The notes below the pieces were generated by a model. The model was not told the origin of the DNA and ran no database searches. It worked only from the letters and a program-made list of their open reading frames with translations. Position numbers and translations under genes: made by a program. Source: Streptomyces sp. NBC_00457 (GTDB lineage Bacteria; Actinomycetota; Actinomycetes; Streptomycetales; Streptomycetaceae). From it: DNA of 64,000 nucleotides. Each line of letters opens with the position of its first letter. Within the stretch, counting starts at the first letter, position 1. Location of the stretch: assembly GCF_036014015.1 (NCBI RefSeq), contig NZ_CP107905.1, forward strand, positions 2,976,001 to 3,040,000, written 5' to 3'. This document shows positions 51,700 to 60,357 of the stretch, piece by piece.

Positions 51700-53381
51700 C
51701 CACGGCGGGCCTGCAGCGCGCCCGGATGCCGCACACGCTCGGCGGTGTACGGCGCCGGCTGATGCTCCTCTTGGTTCTCGCGGGATTCGGGCAGGCGGTC
51801 TGCGTCGTCGCCTTTGCCCTCCTGGTGCATGGCGCGGCCTACCGCATCACGCACGGCGGGCAGATCGCGTACGGCCACGACCGCAGCGCCATCTACACCC
51901 ACGTCGCCGGTTACGCGCCCGGCACACTCGCCGCCGGACTCCTCACCTCGGCCTGCGCGACCGTACTCCTCAGGGCGGCAGGCGAACCGCTCGCGGAACG
52001 GCTGGCCCAGAGCTACGTGCACAGCGTCAGAATGCGTCTCTTCGACCATGTCGCCGGAAGCGAGGCATGCGGGCCGGACCGTCGCACGGTCGGCGTCACC
52101 GTGCTCCGGTTCACCGGCGACGCGTCCGCCCTCCGGCTGTGGATCAGCAAGGGCGTGGCACCGCTGCTGGTGGACGGGGTGTTCCTGGCGTGCGCGCTCG
52201 TCGCCCTGGCCGTCATCGCGCCGAGGATCGGCGCGCTCTCGGCGGCGGTGATCCTCCTCGCCGGGGCCACGGTCGCGCTGTTCGGGCGGCGGCTCAGCGA
52301 ACGCGTACGCGAGACCAGACGGCACAACGGCCGGCTCGCCGCCTTCGTCAACGAACGGGTCACGCACACGGCCGTCATACAGTCCCTCGGACGGATCGAG
52401 CAGGAGCGCCGGGTGATGCGGCGGCGCAGCCGTGAGTACGGTCGCGCCATGGTGCGCCAGGCCCGGCTCACCGGAGTGATGTCGGCGACGGCCGAGGCGT
52501 GCGGCATCGGCATCCTGCTGATCGTGGTCACCGCGGGTCTGGTCACGGGCACCAGCTGGGAAGTTCTCGCTTCGCTGCTGACGGTGGCGAACTTCCTCGG
52601 CGGACCCCTGGCCTCCCTGGTCCGTGTGCAGGAGCACTGGCAGCAGTCGCGCGTCGCACGCCGTCGCATAGCCGAGGTCCTAGCGGCACCGGCGCCACTG
52701 CGCAGACCCCGCCGCGCCGAGCCGCTCGCGGACGGGCCCGGGCGCCTCGAACTCGCGGGACTGCGCGTGTACGGCGTCCTGGACGCGTCGGCCGTCGCGA
52801 CGCCGGGGCAGCGGATCGTACTGCAGGGCCCTCCGGGCGCGGGAAAGTCGCTGCTGCTTCGCCTCATCGCGCGACTGCAGGAGCCGGACGCCGGCACCGT
52901 ACTCCTCGACGGCCAGGACCTCGCCCGGCACGACCCCGAATCCGTACGGCGGATGATCAGGCTGACCAGCCCCGAACTCCCGTTGCTCCGCGGCAGCGTG
53001 GGCAAGAACCTGCGGCACGGCGAACCACCCGACGCGGCCACGGAGCCGGACGAGGACCACATCGAGGCCCTCGCCGAGCTGCTCCCCGACGGCCTGCGCA
53101 CCCGCGTGGGTGAAGGCGGACACGGCCTCTCCACGACCGCGCGCTACCAGGTGGCGATGGTACGGGCCCTGCGCAGCGGCCCCCGCATCCTGCTGCTGGA
53201 CGAGGCCAGGCCGCACAAGCCGCTCGGTTGCGACCTGCTGGAACGCCTGCTCGACCGCTACCCGGGCACCGTCATCTACGTCACCGACGAACCCCAACTC
53301 GCCGCCCGCGCGGACGCCCTCTGGCGAATCGACGACGGCAGACTCACGGTCCATGAGCCGCCCGTGTGGCTCCACCGATGA
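51696..53381 (+). CDS. ABC transporter fusion (permease-ATPase) with degenerate nucleotide-binding motifs
   Basis: A 561-residue type IV exporter half-transporter: membrane domain (about residues 20-320) with six helices, then an ATPase domain. Walker A GPPGAGKSLLL (near 378) and Walker B ILLLDEA (near 508) are kept. The signature reads LSTTARYQ in place of LSGGQRQ, the D-loop reads RPHKPLG in place of SALD, the H-loop histidine position reads VTDEP, and the Q-loop glutamine is not evident. It probably hydrolyses ATP poorly or needs a partner. The TTG start overlaps the preceding stop; an ATG lies 10 codons in. Confidence 0.82.
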   Translation: MTTAGLQRARMPHTLGGVRRRLMLLLVLAGFGQAVCVVAFALLVHGAAYRITHGGQIAYGHDRSAIYTHVAGYAPGTLAAGLLTSACATVLLRAAGEPLAERLAQSYVHSVRMRLFDHVAGSEACGPDRRTVGVTVLRFTGDASALRLWISKGVAPLLVDGVFLACALVALAVIAPRIGALSAAVILLAGATVALFGRRLSERVRETRRHNGRLAAFVNERVTHTAVIQSLGRIEQERRVMRRRSREYGRAMVRQARLTGVMSATAEACGIGILLIVVTAGLVTGTSWEVLASLLTVANFLGGPLASLVRVQEHWQQSRVARRRIAEVLAAPAPLRRPRRAEPLADGPGRLELAGLRVYGVLDASAVATPGQRIVLQGPPGAGKSLLLRLIARLQEPDAGTVLLDGQDLARHDPESVRRMIRLTSPELPLLRGSVGKNLRHGEPPDAATEPDEDHIEALAELLPDGLRTRVGEGGHGLSTTARYQVAMVRALRSGPRILLLDEARPHKPLGCDLLERLLDRYPGTVIYVTDEPQLAARADALWRIDDGRLTVHEPPVWLHR

Positions 53382-53490
53382 CTTCTTGTGAGCTGCGGAG
53401 TCAGTAGTGCCATGACCGAGGACTCCCCGCCCGCCAACTCATTCCCGACTGCCCACGCGGCGGGGCGACTTGATACCAGACTTGCACTTG

Positions 53491-53510
53491 TTTCCCAACG
53501 TTTCCCAACG
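53491..53510 (+). repeat. Perfect 10-bp tandem duplication upstream of the isochorismatase-like gene
   Basis: TTTCCCAACG is repeated head-to-tail at 53491-53500 and 53501-53510, immediately before the ribosome site GAGAAGGGA. It may affect leader structure. Confidence 0.6.
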
Positions 53511-53527
53511 GAGAAGGGACGGCAAGC

Positions 53528-54091
53528 ATGGCGAACAGCGCGCTGCTGGTGATGGACGTCCAACGGGACGTCGTGGCCATCGCCGACGACGGTTCCGGAT
53601 ATCCGCGGCGCTTGCGCAGGGCGATCGACGGTGCCCGGGCTGCAGGCATCCCCGTGATCTACGTCGTGATCGGATTACGGCCGGGCGATCCGGAAGTCAG
53701 CCCTCGCAACAGGGTGATGACCAACGCCGTGCGGGCCGGCCTGTTCACCGAGGGCGCCCCTGGTACCGAGATCCATCCCGACGTCGCGCCCCAGCAGGGC
53801 GACGTCGTGGTGACCAAGAGACGAGGGAGCGCGTTCTCGGGCAGCGACCTCGACCTGGTACTCAGGGCTCGCGACATCGACAGCCTTGTTCTCACCGGCA
53901 TCGCCACCAGCGCCGTAGTGCTGTCCACCCTGTGGCACGCCATCGACCTGGACTTCGGCCTCACCGTCCTGGCGGATGCCTGCCTCGACACCGACCCCGA
54001 GGTGCACACGATGCTCACCGAAAAGCTGTTCCCGCAGTGGGCAGATGTCCTCACCGTCGAGGACTGGCTCAAAGCCATCGCACCGCAGTAG
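53528..54091 (+). CDS. Isochorismatase-like hydrolase lacking the catalytic cysteine
   Basis: A 187-residue protein of the isochorismatase/cysteine hydrolase fold. The N-terminal LLVMDVQRDVV carries the conserved Asp, and VVTKRRGSAFSGSDL (near residue 95) the Lys. The segment that normally holds the nucleophile (GxxTxxC) reads TGIATSAVVLST, so Cys is replaced by Val, as in isochorismatase-type ether hydrolases and non-amidase members. It starts at ATG 53528. It is followed by a PIG-L deacetylase gene 93 bp later. The substrate is unknown. Confidence 0.85.
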   Translation: MANSALLVMDVQRDVVAIADDGSGYPRRLRRAIDGARAAGIPVIYVVIGLRPGDPEVSPRNRVMTNAVRAGLFTEGAPGTEIHPDVAPQQGDVVVTKRRGSAFSGSDLDLVLRARDIDSLVLTGIATSAVVLSTLWHAIDLDFGLTVLADACLDTDPEVHTMLTEKLFPQWADVLTVEDWLKAIAPQ

Positions 54092-54184
54092 CGAGAGGCC
54101 GCAACGGGCGGTATCGCCGGGAACAGCCGGGCGGGCCCGCAGGTTGCCTCGACCAAGACATATTTCTGCAGGAGGACTGTTTTC

Positions 54185-55018
54185 ATGACTGACCGGCCCT
54201 TGACGCTCATGGCAGTACACGCCCACCCCGACGACGAGGCCACCGGAACCGGAGGGGTCCTCGCAAGGTACGCGGCGGAAGGCATACGTACGGTACTCGT
54301 GACCTGTACCGACGGCGGTTGCGGTGACGGACCGGGGGGTGTCAAGCCGGGCGATCCCGGGCATGATCCGGCGTCCGTCGTCTTGATGCGCCGTCAGGAA
54401 CTCCAGGCGAGCTGTGACGTCCTGAAGGTCAGCGATCTGGAGATGCTGGACTATGCCGACTCCGGAATGATGGGCTGGCCGACCAACGACGCCCCCGGAT
54501 CCTTCTGGCAGACCCCCGTGGAGGAAGGTGCCGCCCGACTCGCGGAACTCATGCGGCACTACCGACCCGATGTGGTCGTCACCTACGACGAGAACGGCTT
54601 CTACGGCCACCCCGACCACATCCAGGCCCACCGCATCACGATGGCGGCGCTGGAGATGACGGCGCTGACTCCGAAGGTGTACTGGACCACGATGCCCCGC
54701 TCCGGGATGCAGCGGTTCGGGGAGATCATGCGCGAGTTTCATCCGGACATGCCGGAGCCGGATCCTGCCGAGGCCGCCGCGATGGCCGAGATCGGCCTCC
54801 CCGACGATGAGATCACCACGTGGGTGGACACCACCGGATTCAGCGATCAGAAGTTCGATGCGCTGGCCGCGCACGCCAGTCAGGGCGAGAACATCTTCTT
54901 CCTCAAGATGGGCAAGGAGAGGTTCGGCGAGTTGATGGGCATGGAGACCTTCCTACGCGTCAAGGACTCCACCGGCGCGGCCACCCCCGAGAACGATCTC
55001 TTCGCCGGCCTGCGCTGA
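54185..55018 (+). CDS. PIG-L/LmbE-type zinc deacetylase
   Basis: A 277-residue metallo-hydrolase of the family that includes MshB (mycothiol synthesis) and Mca (mycothiol conjugate amidase). Zinc ligands are visible in AVHAHPDDEATGTGG (near residue 11) and NGFYGHPDHIQAHR (near 138). AGGAGG lies upstream of ATG 54185. The overall phrasing (LVTCTDGGCGDGPGGVK and SGMMGWPTND) resembles Mca-like amidases, but a natural-product deacetylase is also possible. It may form a unit with the isochorismatase-like gene. Confidence 0.85.
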   Translation: MTDRPLTLMAVHAHPDDEATGTGGVLARYAAEGIRTVLVTCTDGGCGDGPGGVKPGDPGHDPASVVLMRRQELQASCDVLKVSDLEMLDYADSGMMGWPTNDAPGSFWQTPVEEGAARLAELMRHYRPDVVVTYDENGFYGHPDHIQAHRITMAALEMTALTPKVYWTTMPRSGMQRFGEIMREFHPDMPEPDPAEAAAMAEIGLPDDEITTWVDTTGFSDQKFDALAAHASQGENIFFLKMGKERFGELMGMETFLRVKDSTGAATPENDLFAGLR

Positions 55019-55120
55019 TGGTCACAACCCCGGCGGTCTGCTCCGATCAGGACAGGCCGCCGGGGAACGACTCGAAGGCTGAGTGAGGAGGCCCGGGCTG
55101 ACTGCACCCTGCAGGCCCGA

Positions 55121-55351
55121 TCAGCTGTCGTGATGCCCGTTTTCGTGCTGCCCGTTCTCGTGGTGGCCGCTGTCGTGGTAGCCGCTGTCATGGAAGCCAT
55201 CCTGGCCACCACCGTCAGCCACACCCCCATGTGAAACCGGGTTCCTGTGCGAGTCCCACGGCATGGGAGCGGCCAAGGCACCCGGACCGAGGACGCTGCA
55301 CGCCGCTGTGACCAGGAATACGGTGACGACTGAACGCTTACGCAAACGCAT
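55121..55351 (-). CDS. Small secreted His-rich protein
   Basis: A 76-residue product. ATG 55351 (MRLRKRSVVTVF) has GAAGGAG five bases upstream. A signal peptide with a basic start and hydrophobic core (VVTVFLVTAACSVLGPGALA) is followed by a short mature region whose last 25 residues are repeats of HDSG/HENG type (FHDSGYHDSGHHENGQ, then HENGHHDS), with about eight His. It is probably an extracellular metal-binding peptide for zinc, nickel or copper. No family is recognised. A 250-bp gap precedes it with no supported gene. Confidence 0.72.
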   Translation of the reverse strand: MRLRKRSVVTVFLVTAACSVLGPGALAAPMPWDSHRNPVSHGGVADGGGQDGFHDSGYHDSGHHENGQHENGHHDS

Positions 55352-55603
55352 CTGCACTCCTTCATGGACCGACAGGATCGAGAAGGCCGGTGCTCCCTCG
55401 ATGTCACGGGCCCCTTGTCCCTACGGTGTGGCGCGCACGTGGGCAGTAACCTTGCGTAAACCTTGCTTCACTGGTCAGCGGGCTCAAGAAGCTCACCCGG
55501 GGATCCGCGTGACGGACATGCCGGAGCTGCACACACGGCTCGTGGCGGATGTGACCGCGCCAATTCACTGCCAGACTTGGACAGGCGGGGAGAGCATGCC
55601 GGG

Positions 55604-56809
55604 TCAGCTCAGCTCCTCCAGCTGCCGCCGTACGTCGGCCGTCAGCGGGCCGTCCGGGCCCAGCGTCCGCTCGCACCGTTCCAGCGTGTCCCGCAGCAGC
55701 TCCACCGCCTCACCCCTGCGCCTGCGGGACGACGCGAGAAGCTGGGCCAGACCGCGCATGGCCTCCAGCGTTTCCGGGGCGTCGGGACCGTGTACGCGTT
55801 CCCGGGCCCGCGCCGCTGCCCGAACCTCGTCAGGCTTGCCGCGGTATTCCGCGTACTCCCAGGTCCTGATGAGTTCCTCCCGTACAAGGCCGGTGTCCGG
55901 GTGCTCGGCGCCGAGCACCCGCTCGGACCGGTCCAACGTCTCTTGCAGCACCTCAAGTGCCTCTGTCACGGAGTTGAGCCCCAGCGCCGAGCCCAGGGCA
56001 CACGCCGTGCGCAGGGCCTTCGGGTGGTCCGGCCCCAGCGTGCGTACCAGTTCGTCCAGCTCCCACCTCAGCGCCTTGGCTTGATCACGGGACACCAGGC
56101 CCAGCTGTCTGCGCGCGTTGGTCATGTCGTCGCCCGCGCGGCGGGTGTCCGGGTGGGTGGGGCCCAGCACCCGGACGAGATGGGCATGAGTCTGCGTGAG
56201 CAGCGCCAGCGCCTCCACCGGCCGTCCGACCGCCAGATACGCCTCCGCCACGCGCTGGCGCAACTGGAGCGTCGTGGTGTCGTCGGCGGGCAGCACCGCC
56301 TCGTGCGCGGCGAGTACCTCCTCGTACACCGGCAGAGCACGGTCGGGGAAGTCGAACTCCCAGTAGTCCTCGGCCTCCTGGTAGCGCTCGCCGCGCAGTT
56401 CGGGATGATCGGCCAACTGAGACGGTGGCGGTTCGGGCCAGGACTTCGCAGCCTCCTCCTGTCCGGCCTCCACCTGCGCTATGAGCGCTGCGGTCTTCTT
56501 GTCCATCCCGTACGGGTTGTCGGCGCTCTTGGGGAACCGCCGGCCGACGTAGCGTGAGCCGGTCAGTGAGCGGCTGAGGGTGATGACGCGGTAACGGCCC
56601 ATCGGCCAGAGGGGGATCCACAGGACGCAGAAGTACTCCCGCTTGACGACGGAGCCGCACCGCGGACAGGGGTCCGCCCAGCCGTAGAGCACGGTGCCGA
56701 TCCCGTTGACGGTCTCCGTGTCCGGGGCATGCCACGCGATGGTCTCGTCCGTACACGGCCCGCAGAACGGATAAACACCCTGCCGGGCGCCCTGGCCGGC
56801 CGACTCCAT
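55604..56809 (-). CDS. Zinc-ribbon and TPR protein
   Basis: A 401-residue protein. The N-terminal 60 residues contain PFCGPC and DPCPRCGSVV, a four-Cys zinc ribbon, then a hydrophobic stretch (YFCVLWIPLWPMGRYRVI). From about residue 130 onward are tetratricopeptide repeats of the kinesin-light-chain type, marked by LGPTHPDTRRAGDD, LGPDHPKALRTA and LGAEHPDTGLVREEL at about 45-residue intervals. It is likely a protein-interaction scaffold. ATG 56809 is a clear start. No neighbour suggests a pathway. Confidence 0.82.
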   Translation of the reverse strand: MESAGQGARQGVYPFCGPCTDETIAWHAPDTETVNGIGTVLYGWADPCPRCGSVVKREYFCVLWIPLWPMGRYRVITLSRSLTGSRYVGRRFPKSADNPYGMDKKTAALIAQVEAGQEEAAKSWPEPPPSQLADHPELRGERYQEAEDYWEFDFPDRALPVYEEVLAAHEAVLPADDTTTLQLRQRVAEAYLAVGRPVEALALLTQTHAHLVRVLGPTHPDTRRAGDDMTNARRQLGLVSRDQAKALRWELDELVRTLGPDHPKALRTACALGSALGLNSVTEALEVLQETLDRSERVLGAEHPDTGLVREELIRTWEYAEYRGKPDEVRAAARARERVHGPDAPETLEAMRGLAQLLASSRRRRGEAVELLRDTLERCERTLGPDGPLTADVRRQLEELS

Positions 56810-57253
56810 CTCACACCTCCGTCGCTTGCCGCTCGGCTGAACTGGCGCGGATCAAACGCCGCGAAAGGAGCCGCCACGTCGGACGGCCCGCAACGGGGCT
56901 TCGAGCGGCGCCACCACGCCATGCCCCAACGTATCCACCCCGCCGGGGACCGGTCCCGACGTCCGCAAACCGCTGCTCACCGCCGCGAGTACCGCGCTCC
57001 TGCTGTGCGTTGCGCCTGGGCCCGGCTGCCCCGCTGGGCGACGGTGGGTGAGCCCGCCGTACACGACGGGCAACATTCCCGGGGACGATCCCTCTGCCTC
57101 GTGCAGGTGTCGGGCTCAGCCGCAGCAGTCGCAGCCGGGGCGGCGGCCGCAGGCGTCTGTCTCCCCGCTGGCGGCCGGAACCACCGCGGTGGGTCGGTGT
57201 CCGGACCCGGTCAGGCGTTCCGGTTCCGCCTCTTCTTCCGCGATCCTCTCCAC
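56810..57253. other. 444-bp stretch with no supported gene
   Basis: Open frames exist on both strands but none has family similarity. A plus-strand frame near 56960-57020 encodes a signal-peptide-like KPLLTAASTALLLCVAPG, but it has no in-frame start with a ribosome site, so it may be a gene remnant or chance. Confidence 0.5.
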
Positions 57254-57814
57254 TCAGGTCCAGGCGTCGACCGAGAAGCTGCCGCCCGCGGGGCCCCGGA
57301 CAACCGTGGCGGTCAGTTCCGTCACGCGGTCGGCAGGCATCGGAACGCCCGGGGCCTGGAAGATCCATTCCATCGTCTTGTCCAAGCTCACGTCCTTGGG
57401 CACTTCCCCGTAGTACGCCTTGCCGTAGACGGGCGTGCCTGGTTCGCTGCGCCAGCTGTCGGCGAGCGTGCCGATGTCCACCGCGTCGTAGCCGAGGATG
57501 TCGAGCAACTCCACGACCTCCGCCTTGGCGGCGGCATCGTCGCCGGCCATCGGCATGGCACTGCGGTCCGGCGCACCCGAGGGGCGGGCAAGGCTGGACA
57601 GCTGGCTGGAGACGATGTTGCTGGCCGCCTTGACCACACGGGAGTCGGCCAGGTGGCGCTGCACCAGCTCGCTGGTCGTCGGCTCGTTCGCGTCCAGCTC
57701 GGCGATGCGGCCGTCGCGCTCCGGGTAATAGTTCAGCGTGTCGATCACGATCTTGCCCGCCAGCGGCTGTGCCGGGATCTTCTCGTAGGCGCCCAGCGGG
57801 ATGGACACCACCAC
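57254..57814 (-). pseudogene. N-terminally truncated F420-reductase paralogue
   Basis: A 186-codon frame starting GTG 57814 (MVVSIPLGAYEKIP). It aligns with the middle and C-terminal parts of the complete gene 11 bp upstream: VVSIPLG matches ILSIPFG, IVIDTLNYYPERDG matches VVIDTSNYYPGMLS, and IGTLADSWRSEPGTPVY matches AGTLADSWRQQPNSPAY. The first 58 or so residues, including the GxGxxG dinucleotide motif, are missing. It could be a remnant of a tandem duplication or a cofactor-less partner subunit. The sequence is otherwise open and not obviously decaying. Confidence 0.7.
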
Positions 57815-57825
57815 CGTCGGGTGAC

Positions 57826-58566
57826 TCAGCGGTGGGCGGCGCGGTTCATCTCGACGACGTCGTCGACGGTGGGGTTGGCACCGAGGGCGGCGAAGCGTTC
57901 CGGCAGGCTGTCGCGGATGGCCGCGTCCTTGGCACGGTCGGCCGCGGCCAGGGCCGCCGGCAGCTGATCAAGGGTCAGTTCGGTGCAGTAGGCGGGGCTG
58001 TTCGGCTGCTGGCGCCAGGAGTCGGCCAGGGTGCCGGCGTCGTAGGGGTCGAAGCCGGTGTCGTCCACGAGCTGCATGGCCACGCGCCGCGCCTCCTCGG
58101 AGTCGCCGGCGACGGGGATGGCAAGGCGGCCGGGTGTTCCGGCCGGGACGCCCTTGGTCCGCTGGGTTTCGGCCAGCGCGGCGTTCCACGCCTTGACCAC
58201 GGGGCGGCCGAGTAGCTCGGCCGTGTACACACTCTCCACCTGGCCGTTGTCCACCGCCTCGATCGGCTCGCTGAGCATGCCCGGGTAGTAGTTCGAGGTG
58301 TCGATGACCACCGTCTCGTCCGGCACCGACGCGAACAGGTCCGCCAGCTGGCCCGCCACCCCGAACGGGATCGACAGGATGATGACGTCCCGGCCCTGGA
58401 CGGCGGCGTCGGAGAGGTCCGTCGCGCGGGCCCCGGACTCCAGCACCTCGGCCCGGACGGCCTCGGGGCCGCGGGCGTCGGCCACCTGGACGTCGTGACC
58501 GGCCGTGCTGAGCTTGGCGGCGAGGTTCCCGCCGATGGCACCGGCGCCTATGACAGTAATTTTCAT
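57826..58566 (-). CDS. NADPH-dependent F420 reductase/NAD(P)-binding oxidoreductase
   Basis: A 246-residue Rossmann protein of the F420H2:NADP oxidoreductase-like family. The dinucleotide motif is ITVIGAGAIGGNLAAKL at the N-terminus; VIILSIPFGVAGQLADL (near residue 62) and VVIDTSNYYPGML (near 85) are typical. ATG 58566 is the start. A TetR gene lies upstream on the same strand, separated by a strong hairpin, and a truncated paralogue follows. The substrate may be F420 or another small molecule. Confidence 0.86.
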   Translation of the reverse strand: MKITVIGAGAIGGNLAAKLSTAGHDVQVADARGPEAVRAEVLESGARATDLSDAAVQGRDVIILSIPFGVAGQLADLFASVPDETVVIDTSNYYPGMLSEPIEAVDNGQVESVYTAELLGRPVVKAWNAALAETQRTKGVPAGTPGRLAIPVAGDSEEARRVAMQLVDDTGFDPYDAGTLADSWRQQPNSPAYCTELTLDQLPAALAAADRAKDAAIRDSLPERFAALGANPTVDDVVEMNRAAHR

Positions 58567-58617
58567 GAATTGTCCCTAGAGAGGTTGTGCCGCACTTGAG
58601 GGCAGCGCGATGTAATG

Positions 58618-58640
58618 GCCGGGTGGTGATGCCACCCGGC
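58618..58640. terminator. Hairpin between TetR and reductase genes
   Basis: GCCGGGTGG (58618-58626) and CCACCCGGC (58632-58640) form a perfect 9-bp stem with a 5-base loop. It lies after the TetR stop and could end or attenuate transcription into the reductase gene. Confidence 0.65.
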
Positions 58641-58673
58641 GTTGCGAGCGTCGGGGCGGGGGTGCCTGGCGGT

Positions 58674-59267
58674 TTACGCCTGGGTGTCCTGCTGGCGGTA
58701 GCCGCTCGCGATGAGCATGCGGAGCCGGTCGAGCGACTCCTCCTCGATGCCGGCGCCCTTGATCCAGGCAACCGAGCAGGCCGCGAGGAACAGGTCGTTC
58801 CCCCGCACCGACGCGCGCACGTGGCCCGCGAGCTGCGCGGCTCGCACGTACTGGTCGGTGGCGGAGATGAGGATGCCGCAGGGGATGGTGAGCGGGTTGT
58901 CCGGCTCCTGCGCCCGGGCCGCGGCCATGAGCGGGTCCGGCAGCCCGCTGAAGGCGCTGAAGTACTCCTCCATCGCGCGCAGCCACTGCTCCAGCGCCTC
59001 GGCGGGGTCGCCGAGCTGCTCGATGTCCGCCTGGCGGGCCACCAGTTCCTCGGAGCGCGTCTGCAGCACGGCCGCCAGCAGTGCCTCCCGGGTGGGGAAG
59101 TGCCGGTACAGGGTGCCGGGCCCGACGCCCGCCTCCTTGGCCACCGCCTCCAGCGAGGTGCCGACCCCGTGCTGCAGGAAGTGACGCTGCGCGGTCTCCA
59201 GGAGCGCGGCGCGGTTGCGCTGGACGTCCGCGCGCGGCTTGCGTCCCCGCTGTTCGACGGCGCTCAT
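58674..59267 (-). CDS. TetR-family transcriptional regulator
   Basis: A 197-residue repressor. Helix-turn-helix near residues 30-52 (TSLEAVAKEAGVGPGTLYRH). The ligand domain contains LEQWLRAMEEYFSAFSGLP (near 92). ATG 59267 follows AGGAGGG. It probably controls the downstream F420-reductase-like genes. The ligand is unknown. Confidence 0.92.
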   Translation of the reverse strand: MSAVEQRGRKPRADVQRNRAALLETAQRHFLQHGVGTSLEAVAKEAGVGPGTLYRHFPTREALLAAVLQTRSEELVARQADIEQLGDPAEALEQWLRAMEEYFSAFSGLPDPLMAAARAQEPDNPLTIPCGILISATDQYVRAAQLAGHVRASVRGNDLFLAACSVAWIKGAGIEEESLDRLRMLIASGYRQQDTQA

Positions 59268-59520
59268 GCGCCCTCCTGCCTGCCGTAATCCTGCGACCAC
59301 ATCAAAACGGATGCTGCCTCCGTACGTATGCGAGCGTAAAGCGGAGGCAGCGTCCGGTCAAATGGGCGGCCTGAGCGCGGAGCCCGGATCTCGCAGGAGG
59401 CCGTCATGTCTGGCCGTAGAGCGCAGGGCAAGCGCCGTGCGGGCTGCACCATTCCAGGGTGCCCTTGTCCGGCCCTCCCGCGCCGAGCCCGGCCCGGTCC
59501 CCGGTCTCCCGTCCAGGACG

Positions 59521-60357
59521 TCAGGGGGTGAGCTGCTGGTGTCCGATGACGGAGAGCAGTTCGAGCTTGCTGTGGCTCTCGGTGCCGGGCCGGGTGGTCA
59601 GCACCACCAGAGTCTGGGCGCGGTTCTCGGTGTACAGGAGCTGGGCGTCGACGTCGATGCGGCCGAGTTCGGGATGGAGGAGGGTCTTGCAGTCGCCGTA
59701 GCGGGCGACCTCCTGAAGTTCCCACATGCGGACGAACTCGGGGCTGTGCTCCTGGAGTTCGGCGAGGATCAGGGCGGCTCGGGGGGTGTCACTGCCGGCG
59801 GTGAGCGCGGCCCGCAGGCGTGCCGCCTGGGCACGGCCGTGGCTTTCGTGGGTCTCCTCGGGGTACACCAGACGTTCGGCCGGGTCCATGAACCAGCGGT
59901 AGTAGCCGCTGCTGGCCAGACCGGTGTGGCGCATCTGGTCGCCGAGCAGTGCGACGGCCAAGGGGTTCATCGCGAGGGTGTCGACCAGGTCGGTCGTTAC
60001 CAGGGCCGGGGAGTCGTCCAGGCGGTCCAGCACTCGCATCAGCGTCGGGCTGACGTGCTCGGAACGGTGGAAGCGGGCCGGGGCGTTGTGGCCGATGAGG
60101 ACGAAGAGATGGTCGCGTTCGTCCAGGGTCAGCCGCAGTGCCCGGGCGAGAGCTTCGGTGATCTGCACGGAGGGCTGCGGAGCACGCTGCTGTTCCAGCC
60201 GTGCGTAGTAGTCGGTGGACATACCGGCGAGCTGCGCAACCTCCTCGCGGCGCAGCCCCTGCGTACGCCTGCGCGCCCCCTCGACCAGCCCGACATCGCG
60301 GGGCCGCAACACCTCACGCCGACGGCGCAGGAATTCCGCCAGTGCCTTCTTGTCCAT
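59521..60357 (-). CDS. Helix-turn-helix regulator, MmyB-like ligand domain
   Basis: A 278-residue Xre-type regulator with the HTH around residues 28-60 (GLRREEVAQLAGMSTDYYAR) and a C-terminal MmyB-like domain with SPALVTTDLVDTLAMNPLA (near 115), SGYYRWFMDPAERL (near 150) and GRIDVDAQLLY near 232. Such proteins in actinomycetes often bind fatty acids and control an adjacent SDR gene. Here the neighbouring SDR on the same strand is truncated, so the target may be gone. ATG 60357 is the start. Confidence 0.9.
   Translation of the reverse strand: MDKKALAEFLRRRREVLRPRDVGLVEGARRRTQGLRREEVAQLAGMSTDYYARLEQQRAPQPSVQITEALARALRLTLDERDHLFVLIGHNAPARFHRSEHVSPTLMRVLDRLDDSPALVTTDLVDTLAMNPLAVALLGDQMRHTGLASSGYYRWFMDPAERLVYPEETHESHGRAQAARLRAALTAGSDTPRAALILAELQEHSPEFVRMWELQEVARYGDCKTLLHPELGRIDVDAQLLYTENRAQTLVVLTTRPGTESHSKLELLSVIGHQQLTP

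Noticed and set aside
53528..54091. Isochorismatase-like gene as part of a catechol siderophore pathway for the importer
   Set aside because: No isochorismate synthase, 2,3-dihydroxybenzoate genes or NRPS are present, and it is about 20 kb from the importer.
56811..57368. A 185-codon minus-strand frame before the TPR gene
   Set aside because: Arg/Gly/Pro-rich with no motif; it overlaps the end of the truncated reductase in another frame.
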